Assembly (NCBI GenBank): GCA_964580105.1
Contig: CAZOJJ010000009.1
Span: forward strand, 1-64,000
DNA from: CAZOJJ01 sp964580105
GTDB lineage: Bacteria; Bacteroidota; Rhodothermia; Rhodothermales; Rubricoccaceae
Length of the DNA: 64,000 nucleotides
Reading direction: 5' to 3'
Shown here: piece by piece, positions 40,958-48,442 of the stretch
How the letters are laid out: the number at the start of each line of letters is the position of its first letter
How positions within the stretch are numbered: position 1 is the first letter of the stretch
Position numbers and translations under genes: made by a program
Notes under the pieces: generated by a model
The model's database searches: none
Told to the model about the DNA's origin: nothing
Seen by the model: the letters and a program-made list of their open reading frames with translations, nothing else

Positions 40958-41029
40958 GGCCGCGGGCTGCGCGCCTCGGGCTGCGAGCAGCCTGGAGCCC
41001 GTAGCCCAGGGCCCGAAGCCATCGAACCC
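40958..41029. repeat. REP-like palindromic spacer between rpsR and rplI
   Basis: The spacer is built from CGGGCTGCG/CAGCCCG-type words that can fold on themselves. GGCCGCGGGCTGCG at 40959-40972 recurs on the opposite strand near 35762-35776 (as GCAGCCCGCGGCCC). Short dispersed palindromic repeat candidate. Confidence 0.4.
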
Positions 41030-41485
41030 ATGAAAGTCATCCTGAAGGAGGACCTCGACAACCTCGGCCTCGCCGGCGAGGTCGTCGAGGTGAAGCCCGG
41101 CTACGGGCGCAACTACCTCATCCCGCGCGGGCTGGCCGTCGTCGCCAATAAGAGCAACGAGGCGCGCTACGCCGAGGAGGTGCGCCAGCGCGCGCACAAG
41201 ATCGAGCAGCAGCGCAAGGACGCCGAGTCCCTCGCCAAGCGCCTCGAAGGGCTCGAGCTCACGATCCCGATGCCGGTCGGCGAGGAGAACCGCCTCTTCG
41301 GCACCGTCACCACCCAGCAGGTGGCCGACGAGCTGCAGGCGAAGGGCTTCGACGTGGACCGCCGCAAGATCACGCTGAGCGAGGACATCCGCCTCACGGG
41401 CGTCTACCCGGCCGTCGTCAAACTCCACCCCGAGCACAGCGCCGAGGTGAAGCTGAAGGTGGTCCCGGAAGCGTCGGCGCTCTAA
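41030..41485 (+). CDS. rplI: 50S ribosomal protein L9
   Basis: 151 aa. N-domain MKVILKEDLDNLGLAGEVVE and VKPGYGRNYLIPRGLAV, long connecting helix with QRAHKIEQQRKDAESLAKRL, and C-domain LFGTVTTQQVADEL with KITLSEDIRLTGVYPAVVKL. All parts of the two-domain protein are present. Last gene of the rpsF-rpsR-rplI block; a 14-bp terminator stem follows. Confidence 0.97.
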   Translation: MKVILKEDLDNLGLAGEVVEVKPGYGRNYLIPRGLAVVANKSNEARYAEEVRQRAHKIEQQRKDAESLAKRLEGLELTIPMPVGEENRLFGTVTTQQVADELQAKGFDVDRRKITLSEDIRLTGVYPAVVKLHPEHSAEVKLKVVPEASAL

Positions 41486-41519
41486 CCCGGCGCTACGGTC
41501 CCATCCGCCGTTTCCGTCG

Positions 41520-41553
41520 AACGGGGCGCCGGGCTCGGGCCCGGCGCCCCGTT
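41520..41553 (+). terminator. Terminator of the ribosomal protein block
   Basis: Perfect 14-bp stem (41520-41533 with 41540-41553), 6-nt loop CTCGGG, then GCGTTCC. The right arm ends in the TT of the next gene's -33 TTG. Confidence 0.75.
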
Positions 41554-41584
41554 GCGTTCCGGGCCCGCCGGGCTCGTATCTTGG
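41552..41584 (+). promoter_or_regulatory. Promoter with -7 box directly before a start codon
   Basis: TTG 41552-41554, 22 nt spacer, TATCTTGG 41577-41584. The first T of the box is 12 nt before the A of ATG 41589, predicting a leaderless mRNA. The -33 element overlaps the upstream terminator stem. Confidence 0.55.
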
Positions 41585-41588
41585 CGGC

Positions 41589-42116
41589 ATGCTGCGCCTG
41601 CTCGTCCTCTCCGGTCTCCTGCTCGCCGCGTCGGCGGCCTCCTCGGCCCAGATCGGTCCCGCCGTGCCGGACGAGGTGGTGACGTGGACGGCCACCGTCG
41701 CGCCGCCCCGTACGGCGGCGGAATGGACGGACACCTTCGCGCCCGGCGAGCAGGCGTACGTCACCGTCACGGCCCGCGTCCGCCCCGGCTGGCGCGTTTA
41801 CGCGCTCGACTCGCCGGGCGGCCTGCCCCTCCAGTTCCACCTCGACGCACTCCCGGACGGGCTCGCGCCCGAGGGCGCCGTCGGCCACACCCCGCCGCGC
41901 GACGCCTACGACCCCGTGCTGGAGGAGGCCTATCGGTACTACGCAGGCGAGGCGCGCCTCTGGCAGGCGGTCCGCCTCGCCCCGGGCCTGGCGGACGGCC
42001 CGCGCGAGGTGACGGGGGCCATCCGCTTCGCCGCCTGCAACGACGAGGTCTGCCTGCCGCCCCGCGAGGTGCCGTTCCGCGCCCGGCTGACGGTCCGCGC
42101 CGCCCCGGCGCCGTGA
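41589..42116 (+). CDS. DsbD N-terminal-domain-like secreted protein
   Basis: 175 aa. Signal peptide (cleavage near SSAQ), then one immunoglobulin-like DsbD alpha-type domain: TVTARVRPGWRVYALDSPGG and FAACNDEVCLPPREVPFRA. The Cys pair CNDEVC corresponds to the redox pair of DsbD-alpha, which takes electrons from the membrane domain. Here no membrane or thioredoxin domain is fused, so a partner encoded elsewhere is required or the protein acts as a stand-alone periplasmic thiol reductase. Confidence 0.78.
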   Translation: MLRLLVLSGLLLAASAASSAQIGPAVPDEVVTWTATVAPPRTAAEWTDTFAPGEQAYVTVTARVRPGWRVYALDSPGGLPLQFHLDALPDGLAPEGAVGHTPPRDAYDPVLEEAYRYYAGEARLWQAVRLAPGLADGPREVTGAIRFAACNDEVCLPPREVPFRARLTVRAAPAP

Positions 42117-42228
42117 GCCGCCGGGCGGTTTAACGGAGGGATCGGGCACCGGGGCGCGTCGTTCGCGGCGGCTGATAAAGGGCGGCAGCGTGTGGCCGAG
42201 AGGAAGGACTACACCCACCCGTGGTCCG

Positions 42229-42729
42229 ATGCGCTCCCTTCGTCTGGCCTTCGCCGTCCTCCTCTGCGTTCCGTTGACCGCCTGCGACGGCGTCGTCGAT
42301 CTGCTTCCGCTCGAACCGGCGGACCCGCCCTCGGCCGCCTGGGGCGAGATGCTCGCTGCCGTCAACGCGCTCCGCGCCGAGGGCCGCCACTGCGGCGACG
42401 AATACTTCGCCCCGGCCGAGCCGCTCGTCTGGAACGGCCGCCTCGAAGCCGCCGCCCGCCGCCACACGCGCGACATGGTCGGCCACGACTTCTTCGACCA
42501 CGTCGGCACCGACGGGTCCACGGTGGGCGACCGCGTCTCCTACGAGGGCTACGCCTGGCGGCGCGTCGGCGAGAACATCGCCCGCTACCAGGAGGGCGTG
42601 GACGAGGTGCTCGCGGACTGGATGGAGAGCGAGGGCCACTGCGCCAACCTCATGAACCCGGCCTACGTCGAGTTCGGCGCGGCCGAGCAGGACCGGTACT
42701 GGACGCAGGTGTTCGGCCGCCCGCGCTGA
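42229..42729 (+). CDS. CAP/SCP-domain lipoprotein
   Basis: 166 aa from ATG 42229. Lipobox LTAC. The CAP fold is recognised by LEAAARRHTRDMVGHDFFDH, GENIARYQ, VLADWMESEGHCANLMNP and the closing YWTQVFG. The putative active-site residues (His and Glu of RHTRDM and GENI, His in EGHC) are retained. CAP proteins are secreted and of diverse, often unclear function. An upstream in-frame GTG (42190) would disrupt the signal peptide start and was rejected. Confidence 0.85.
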   Translation: MRSLRLAFAVLLCVPLTACDGVVDLLPLEPADPPSAAWGEMLAAVNALRAEGRHCGDEYFAPAEPLVWNGRLEAAARRHTRDMVGHDFFDHVGTDGSTVGDRVSYEGYAWRRVGENIARYQEGVDEVLADWMESEGHCANLMNPAYVEFGAAEQDRYWTQVFGRPR

Positions 42730-42768
42730 GGATAACGAGGCGGTAACCCCACAGGACGGCCTTGGGCG

Positions 42769-42776
42769 TACCTTTG
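42769..42776 (+). promoter_or_regulatory. Perfect -7 box TACCTTTG upstream of the ArsC-like gene
   Basis: Full TAnnTTTG match, 30 nt before ATG 42799. No TTG at the usual spacing. Confidence 0.5.
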
Positions 42777-42798
42777 TGCGCGTCTGCCTGCTGCCTGC

Positions 42799-43145
42799 AT
42801 GGACACCGTCCTCTTCGTCTGCACCCACAACTCCGCGCGGTCCCAGATGGCCGAGGGGCTGCTGCGCGCGCGCTACGGCGACCGCTACCGCGCACTCAGC
42901 GCCGGGACGGCGCCCGGCGGGGTCAACCCGTTCGCCGTCGAGGTCATGCGCGAGGTTGACATCGACCTCGGCAGCCACACTTCCAAGCACGTGGACGCCG
43001 TCGCGGAGGAGCCGCTGGACGTGGTCGTGACGGTGTGCGACTCGGCGAAGGAGGCGTGCCCCTACATCCCCGCGCGGAAGGCCAACCTCCACCAGTCGTT
43101 CCCCGACCCCTCGGCGGTGACGGGCTCCGACGACGACAAGCGCGC
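42799..43145 (+). CDS. arsC: Low-molecular-weight phosphatase / arsenate reductase-like protein, cut by assembly gap
   Basis: 115 residues visible, then N bases. The phosphate loop C8-X5-R14 reads CTHNSARS, followed by QMAEGLLRARYG, as in thioredoxin-coupled ArsC and LMW-PTP proteins. The segment VVTVCDSAKEACPYIP supplies the resolving cysteines expected for ArsC (C82 and C89 region), and HQSFPDPS carries the general-acid Asp. Probably only the last 20-30 residues are lost in the gap. Reduces arsenate, or acts as a tyrosine phosphatase. Confidence 0.8.
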
Positions 43146-43245
43146 NNNNNNNNNNNNNNNNNNNNNNNNNNNNNNNNNNNNNNNNNNNNNNNNNNNNNNN
43201 NNNNNNNNNNNNNNNNNNNNNNNNNNNNNNNNNNNNNNNNNNNNN
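43146..43245. other. Assembly gap (100 N)
   Basis: Exactly 100 N, a conventional placeholder of unknown true length. It removes the 3' end of the ArsC-like gene and anything between it and the EEP-family gene. Confidence 0.95.
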
Positions 43246-43253
43246 CCGCGGCC

Positions 43254-43261
43254 TATATTCG
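43254..43261 (+). promoter_or_regulatory. -7 box TATATTCG after the gap
   Basis: 30 nt before ATG 43284. It resembles the boxes at 24363 and the tRNA-Leu gene. Any -33 element is in the gap-adjacent sequence and not visible. Confidence 0.45.
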
Positions 43262-43283
43262 GGGCCGCCCTTCGCCCCGCCCG

Positions 43284-44261
43284 ATGGCCCGCCGCTCCCG
43301 TCGCTCGTCGTCCCGTCCGCCCCGCCTGCGCGGCAAGGCGCTCATCGTCGTCGTGCTCGTGCTGGCGTTCGGCTGGGCGGCCATCGAGGCGCACGAGGCC
43401 GGGTGGATCGACCTCGGCGGGGTCTACGAGGTGCTCACGGGTGAGGCCCCGCCGCCGCGTGCCGATCCACCCGCCGCGTCGGCCGACGGGGGCGAGGCGC
43501 TCCGGCTCGTGACGTGGAACGTCGCCAACTTCGGCCGCTCGAAGGACGACGCCGAGATGGCCGTCATCGCCGACCTCCTGGCGCCGGCCGCCGACGTGGT
43601 GGCGATCCAGGAGGTCAGCACCACCTCGCCCGGCACCGACGCCGTCGTGCGGCTCAGCGACGCGCTGAACGCCCGGCAGGGCGCGTGGGACTGGACGGTC
43701 TCGAACCCGACGACGGGGGAGGGCGGCTCCGAGCGCTACGCCTTTCTCTGGCGCACGGACCGCGTCCGCGTCGAGGGGGCGTGCGCGCTGGTACGGGCGC
43801 TGGAGGACGCGCTCGACCGTGAGCCGTTCGTGTGCGGCTTCGTCCGCCTCGGGGCCGAGCGCACCGAGCCCGTCCGCGTCGCCTCCTTCCACGCAGTGCC
43901 GTCGAGCAAGGACCCCGCGCGCGAGAATGCGCTGCTGCACCGCCTCCACGACCTCGACCCCGAGGCCGACCTCGTCGTCGTGGGTGACTTCAACCTGCCG
44001 GCCGACCGCCCCGCCTTCGACGGCCTCCGCGAGCGTGGCTTCCGCGAAGCGCTGGTGGATCAGAAGACCACGCTCAAGACGGTCCGCACGCCGGCAGGAG
44101 AGCACCTCGCCAACGCGTACGACAACGTGTTCTACGAGCCCGCCGAGCTGACCGCCCTCCGAGCCGAGGTGCTCGACTTCTCCGACCGCTTCTCCTCGCT
44201 CCGCGAGGCGCGGGCGATCTCGGACCACCTGCCCGTCCGCGTCACGTTCGCCTGGCCGTGA
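43284..44261 (+). CDS. Endonuclease/exonuclease/phosphatase (EEP) family protein, membrane anchored
   Basis: 325 aa. Basic N-terminus (MARRSRRSSSRPPRLRGK) and one TM helix (about 19-36), then the EEP fold: RLVTWNVANFG, VVAIQEVS (metal-binding Glu), VASFHAVPSS, VVVGDFNLPADRP and the terminal ISDHLPVRVTF. All catalytic motifs are intact. It is probably an extracytoplasmic nuclease or phosphodiesterase; the substrate class cannot be decided from sequence. Confidence 0.85.
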   Translation: MARRSRRSSSRPPRLRGKALIVVVLVLAFGWAAIEAHEAGWIDLGGVYEVLTGEAPPPRADPPAASADGGEALRLVTWNVANFGRSKDDAEMAVIADLLAPAADVVAIQEVSTTSPGTDAVVRLSDALNARQGAWDWTVSNPTTGEGGSERYAFLWRTDRVRVEGACALVRALEDALDREPFVCGFVRLGAERTEPVRVASFHAVPSSKDPARENALLHRLHDLDPEADLVVVGDFNLPADRPAFDGLRERGFREALVDQKTTLKTVRTPAGEHLANAYDNVFYEPAELTALRAEVLDFSDRFSSLREARAISDHLPVRVTFAWP

Positions 44262-44292
44262 CGGGCGGCCGTCCGCAGGCGGCGAGAGGGGC

Positions 44293-44718
44293 TCAGCGTA
44301 CTGCCCGCTCGACGAGCGCTCTGACCGCCGCCTCCACCTCCGGCGTCCACGCCGTCAGCGCGAAGGAGGTGGGCCACATGGCGCCGTCGTCGAGGCGGGC
44401 CTGGTCGCTGAAGCCGAGCGTGGCGTAGCGCGCCTTGAACTTGTCCGCGCCCTGGAAGAAGACGACGACCTTGCCGTCTCTGGCGTAGGCGGGCATCCCG
44501 TACCACGTCCTCGGCGCGAGGGCGGGGGCGGCGTCCTTGACGAGCGCGTGGATTCGCTCGGCCAGGAGGCGGTCCGGCTCCGGCATCTCGGCGATCTTGG
44601 CGAGGAGGTCGCTCTCGCCGTCCGCTTTGTTCGAGCGCGCCTTCTTCAGCTCCTTCGCGCGCTCCTTCATCGCGGCGCGCTCCTCGGCCGTGAAGCCGGT
44701 ATCCTTGTTCGTTGCCAT
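44293..44718 (-). CDS. DUF1801-family (YdhG/iron-chaperone-like) protein
   Basis: 141 aa. Charged helical N-terminus (TAEERAAMKERAKELKKAR) followed by the DUF1801 core: LAPRTWYGMPAYARDGKVVV, FFQGADKFKARYATLGFSD and AMWPTSFAL. Family members include a frataxin-like YdhG, but the biochemical role is not settled. It is divergently oriented from the site-2 protease gene and convergent with the EEP gene. Confidence 0.75.
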   Translation of the reverse strand: MATNKDTGFTAEERAAMKERAKELKKARSNKADGESDLLAKIAEMPEPDRLLAERIHALVKDAAPALAPRTWYGMPAYARDGKVVVFFQGADKFKARYATLGFSDQARLDDGAMWPTSFALTAWTPEVEAAVRALVERAVR

Positions 44719-44946
44719 GGGGTCGAGAGGGGGATGGGCGGGTTGATGGGAGTCTACGGAACCGGCTGCGACAGTCTTGCTTCGCAGGGTTACCGCAGGC
44801 TACGGAACGGACAATACCCCGCCCTCCGCAATCGGGCAACGTGCCCCGGCCACCTCCGCCTCGGTCCGGAGGCGGAGGGACCCGCGCGGCGCCGGGAGCG
44901 AATCCGCCCGAGCGGGGTAAGCGAGGACCCCACGCACCGCATCCCC
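44719..44946. other. 228-bp divergent intergenic region with hairpin
   Basis: Holds a perfect 10-bp hairpin, CCTCCGCCTC/GAGGCGGAGG with 6-nt loop, at 44853-44878, lying in the leader of the protease gene rather than behind a gene. The 9-mer CTACGGAAC occurs twice (near 44754 and 44801). No convincing -7 box for either gene. Confidence 0.45.
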
Positions 44947-46071
44947 ATGGGCAACTCCTTCCGCATCGGCCGCTTCGCCGGGATTGACGTGTACCTGCAC
45001 TGGACGTTCGCGCTGCTCATCCTCGGCGCGTTCGCCTTCTACCTCCTCGGCGGGCAGACCGTCGAGGTGGCCGTGGCCGGCGTGCTGCTGATCCTCGCCG
45101 TGTTCGGGTGCGTCGTCCTCCACGAGTTCGGCCACGCCCTCACCGCCCGCCGGTTCGGCGTGCCGACGAAGGACATCACGCTCTACCCCATCGGCGGGGT
45201 GGCCCGCCTCCAGCGCATCCCCGAGCACCCCACGCAGGAACTGCTCGTCGCCGTCGCCGGGCCGGCCGTGAACGTGGTCATCGCCGCGCTCATCGGCGCC
45301 GGGCTCGTCGCCCTCGGGCGTCCGCCGGGGATGCCGACGGGGCTGGCCGACCCGGTGGGCCACTTCTGGGACAACCTGTTCTGGCTCAACGTGATCCTCG
45401 TCGGGTTCAACCTGCTGCCGGCGTTTCCGATGGACGGCGGGCGCGTGCTCCGCGCGCTTCTCGCCTACCGGCTCCCGTACGAGCAGGCCACGAAGATCGC
45501 GGCGGGCGTGGGGCAGGGGATGGCGATCCTCTTCGGCTTCCTCGGGCTCGTCGGGTTCAACCCGTTTCTGCTCTTCATCGCCCTGTTCGTCTATCTCGGC
45601 GCGCAGCAGGAGGCCCACGCGGCGCTGCTGCGGGCGGTGACGCGCGGCGTGCCCGTCCGCCAGGCCATGCTCACGCAGTTCTCCACGCTCGGCCCGGCCT
45701 CTACGCTGGCCGACGCCGTGGAGCTGCTGCTGGCGGGGGCCGAGCAGGAGTTCGTCGTCCTCGGTGTGGACGGCCAGGTGGCCGGCGTCCTCACGCGGAA
45801 GCGGCTCGTCGAGGCGCTCACGCAGCTCGACCAGCGCGCGCGCGTCTACGACGTGATGCTGCCGGCCTGCCGCCCCGTCGAGGCGGGCGAGATGCTGGAG
45901 ACGGCGCTGGAGCGGATGCAGGACGGCGACTGCCCCGTGCTGCCGGTGACGCAGCACGGCCGCCTCGTGGGCATCCTCACGCTGGAGAACGTGGGTGAGC
46001 TGATGATGCTCTCGAACGCGATCCGGCGGCGGACGGGGGAGCGGGTGGTCTCGGCTCTGCGTTCGGCGTGA
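44947..46071 (+). CDS. Site-2 protease-like M50 metallopeptidase with CBS domains
   Basis: 374 aa. Six-helix intramembrane zinc protease: HEFGH at 59-63 in the second TM segment and NLLPAFPMDGGRV (D163) as the third ligand. A tandem CBS pair occupies about 245-365 (VRQAMLTQFSTLGPASTLAD; VYDVMLPACRPVEAGEMLET), which usually senses adenine nucleotides. Such rhomboid-like S2P-CBS proteins cleave membrane-bound anti-sigma factors or other short helices; the target is unknown. ATG 44947 starts the family sequence GNSFRIGRFAGIDVYLHWTF. Confidence 0.92.
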   Translation: MGNSFRIGRFAGIDVYLHWTFALLILGAFAFYLLGGQTVEVAVAGVLLILAVFGCVVLHEFGHALTARRFGVPTKDITLYPIGGVARLQRIPEHPTQELLVAVAGPAVNVVIAALIGAGLVALGRPPGMPTGLADPVGHFWDNLFWLNVILVGFNLLPAFPMDGGRVLRALLAYRLPYEQATKIAAGVGQGMAILFGFLGLVGFNPFLLFIALFVYLGAQQEAHAALLRAVTRGVPVRQAMLTQFSTLGPASTLADAVELLLAGAEQEFVVLGVDGQVAGVLTRKRLVEALTQLDQRARVYDVMLPACRPVEAGEMLETALERMQDGDCPVLPVTQHGRLVGILTLENVGELMMLSNAIRRRTGERVVSALRSA

Positions 46072-46104
46072 CCCACTGCGCCTCCACGCCGGCGCAGAAC
46101 GCGC

Positions 46105-48189
46105 TTATTCCTCCGAGGCCCTCGGCGTGACCACGGCCTTCAGCACCACGTCGCCCTGGCGGATCCGGTCGGCGGCGTCCTGGCCGGCGACGACGCGCCC
46201 GAACGCCGTGTAGCGGCCGTCGAGGTGGGGCGTCGGACCGTGGGTGACGAAGAACTGCACGCCCTCGGTGTCCTTGCCCGCGCTCGCCATCCCGGCCGTG
46301 CCCCTCCGGAAGCGGTGGCGCGTGAGTTCGCTGCGGAGCGACACGTCCGGCCCGCCCCAGCCGTCCTCCCGGACGTAATCGCCGCCCTGGATCACGAAGT
46401 TGGGGACGACGCGGTGAAAGGGGACGCCGTCGTAGTCGCCGCGCCGGGCGGTGCGGGCGAGGCGCTGGACCGTCTGCGGCGCGCCCTCGGCGTCCATCTC
46501 GATCACGATGGGGCCGTGTTCGGTGAACAGCGTGAGCAGCGGGCGCGGCCCGAGGTCGGCGAGGTCGTCCCACTCGATCCGCACCGTCGGCGGCGCGACC
46601 TCGCCCGTGAGCGCCACGCCGATCCCTTCCACGAGACGGTCGTTGAGGGCGTCGCGGGCGGCGGCGCGGAGGGCCGGGTGGCCGGCCATCGCGGCGTCCA
46701 CGAGGAAGGCGATCTCGGCGCCGTCGCGGACCTGCCCGGCGGCCCGGAGGATCTCGACCATCGGTTCGAGGTCGCGCGGCGCCTCCAGTTCGGCGTAGAC
46801 CTCGCGGAGGAGCGCGCCCGCCCCGAGGGGCCGAAAGAGGGAGTCGGTGAGGGCCGAGGCGGCGCTGGACGTGGTGGCGAGGTCGCGGCGGCGGAGGGCC
46901 TCGGCGAAGGCGGCGTAGTAGCGCGGGGCGTCGGCCTCGTGGCGGCCGGCCTGCCAGCGCGCCTTGAGCGCTTCGAGGGCGGCGTAGGCGAGGCGCGGGT
47001 CGTCGTGGCCGGCTGCGCTGAAGAGGCGGCCGAGGCTGGCGGGGTCGTCCGCCTCGGCGAGCGCCCCGAGGCCGGCGGCGCGGGCGAAGGGGCTCGCCTG
47101 CCGGTCGATCCACGCGAGGACGGCATCCGTCCGCCCGGCGGCGGCGAGGGCGGGGAGGAGGGCGGCGGCCGTCTGCCAGTCGGTCGGGTGCGCCTCGATC
47201 CAGGCCGCCGTGCGCCGTGCCTGCGCGTCCGTCAGCGTCGGTCCGGCCAGGACGCCCGCCGCCGTGACGGCGACGTGGGGGCTCGGGTCGTCGAGGGCCG
47301 TGAACAGCGCGTCGGCCACGTCGGTGAGTTCGTGGTTCGCCAGCGCGCGGGCGGCGTTGGTGCGGACGCGCCAGTCGGGGTCGTTCGCGAGCGCCCCGGT
47401 GAGGCGGTCGAGGTCGGCGGCGTCGCGGAGGCGGCCGAGCCCGAGGGCGAGGTGCATCCGCGCCGGATCGCCCGGCGCCATCGCGTCGAAGGCGTTGCGG
47501 ACGCGCGGCGCCTGGCCGGCCCACGGCGCGGCCTGGCGCGTGCGGCCGAAGTAGTAGGCGGCGCGCTCGCGGAGGGCCGGGTCGTCCGCCGTCAGCGCGA
47601 GCGCGAGCCGCGTCACGGCGTCGGCGTCGTGGCGGTCGCGCATGCCGAAGCGGGCGACGGCCCGCGCCCAGTCGGGCTCCAGGCCCGCCGGGACGGCGAG
47701 CCGCGTGAGCCGAGCGAGGGCGTCGCGCCCGCCGATCTTGCCGAGGGCGTCGAGCAACTCGCGCTGCACGGCCGCGTCGGCCTCGGCATCGTAGGCGGCG
47801 AGGAGCGCGACGGCGGCCGTGGAGTCGGCCGTCTGGCCGAGCGCGAAGGCGGCATCGGCGCGGACGCGGGCGTCCACGTCGGCGAGCCGCCCGAGGAGGG
47901 CGGGGACGGCGTCGGGGTCCTGCACCGAGCCGAGCGCGAAGGCGGCGCGGGCGCGGACGGCGGCGTCGGGGTGGTCGAGCGCGAGCGCGAGGGAGTCGCC
48001 CCGGCGGAGCACCTGGAGGTCCACGATCCGCTGGAGGTCCGGCCGGTGGAGGAGGCCGTCCGGGGCGCGGCCGAAGGCGTCCGGCGGCGAGGGCGGCACG
48101 TCTGGGACGGTGAAGCGACCGGCCGGCGCGCACCCGGCGAGCAGCGCGGCGGCGAGGCCGAGGACGGCCGCGAGGCGGGGGAGAGGCAT
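46105..48189 (-). CDS. HEAT-repeat lipoprotein fused to a cyclophilin-type peptidyl-prolyl isomerase
   Basis: 694 aa from ATG 48189. Lipobox LLAGC. Residues about 50-520 contain many HEAT/PBS-lyase-like repeats (DALAxDHPDAAVRARAAFAL type). The last 155 residues are a cyclophilin: YDGVPFHRVVPNFVIQGGDY, GTAGMASAGKDTEGVQFFV and HLDGRYTAFGRVVAGQDAAD. Active-site Arg (FHRV), Phe/Met/Gln (FVIQGGD) and Phe are present, while the usual Trp is absent. It is probably an outer-membrane-associated folding factor with the HEAT solenoid as substrate-binding scaffold. Confidence 0.87.
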   Translation of the reverse strand: MPLPRLAAVLGLAAALLAGCAPAGRFTVPDVPPSPPDAFGRAPDGLLHRPDLQRIVDLQVLRRGDSLALALDHPDAAVRARAAFALGSVQDPDAVPALLGRLADVDARVRADAAFALGQTADSTAAVALLAAYDAEADAAVQRELLDALGKIGGRDALARLTRLAVPAGLEPDWARAVARFGMRDRHDADAVTRLALALTADDPALRERAAYYFGRTRQAAPWAGQAPRVRNAFDAMAPGDPARMHLALGLGRLRDAADLDRLTGALANDPDWRVRTNAARALANHELTDVADALFTALDDPSPHVAVTAAGVLAGPTLTDAQARRTAAWIEAHPTDWQTAAALLPALAAAGRTDAVLAWIDRQASPFARAAGLGALAEADDPASLGRLFSAAGHDDPRLAYAALEALKARWQAGRHEADAPRYYAAFAEALRRRDLATTSSAASALTDSLFRPLGAGALLREVYAELEAPRDLEPMVEILRAAGQVRDGAEIAFLVDAAMAGHPALRAAARDALNDRLVEGIGVALTGEVAPPTVRIEWDDLADLGPRPLLTLFTEHGPIVIEMDAEGAPQTVQRLARTARRGDYDGVPFHRVVPNFVIQGGDYVREDGWGGPDVSLRSELTRHRFRRGTAGMASAGKDTEGVQFFVTHGPTPHLDGRYTAFGRVVAGQDAADRIRQGDVVLKAVVTPRASEE

Positions 48190-48262
48190 CGAACCTCGGC
48201 GGGTCGGTGAAGAAGGCAGGAATCGGATCGGCCGGGGCCGCGCGCGCACCCGGCCTGCCCAG

Positions 48263-48299
48263 AAAAAAGCCCGGAATCGGCTACCTTGCCGACCCGGGC
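48263..48299 (-). terminator. Intrinsic terminator of tRNA-Leu
   Basis: On the minus strand the stem GCCCGGGTCGGC / GCCGATTCCGGGC (one two-base bulge) is followed by six T (A-run at 48263-48268). It begins 5 nt after the tRNA 3' end. Classical layout. Confidence 0.9.
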
Positions 48300-48303
48300 C
48301 GTG

Positions 48304-48386
48304 TGCGAAAGGGGGGACTCGAACCCCCACGGGCATAGCCCACAGCATCCTAAGTGCTGCGCGTCTACCAGTTCCGCCACTCTCGC
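48304..48386 (-). tRNA. tRNA-Leu (anticodon UAG)
   Basis: 83 nt. The acceptor stem pairs GCGAGAG with CTTTCGC (one G-U). The anticodon loop CTTAGGA gives UAG, reading CUA and other CUN codons. The variable arm (TGGGCTATGCCCG) is long, as in class II tRNAs, and the T loop GTTCGAG is normal. CCA is not encoded. The terminator follows at once. Confidence 0.95.
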
Positions 48387-48395
48387 GCGAACCCG

Positions 48396-48403
48396 AGAAT
48401 ATA
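48396..48403 (-). promoter_or_regulatory. -7 box TATATTCT for tRNA-Leu
   Basis: Read on the minus strand, its 3' end is 9 nt before the mature 5' end of the tRNA. No convincing TTG further upstream. Confidence 0.5.
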
Positions 48404-48442
48404 CCGCGCACGCGCTTCGCCGTTCACTCAGCCCTTCCCCCC

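Noticed and set aside
42190..42228. GTG start upstream of the CAP-domain lipoprotein
   Set aside because: Would put 13 polar residues ahead of the signal peptide; ATG 42229 gives a normal lipoprotein leader.
48282..48289. TACCTTGC as a promoter box
   Set aside because: It lies in the loop and stem of the tRNA-Leu terminator (minus strand), with a T-run on that strand, and has no gene at a suitable distance.
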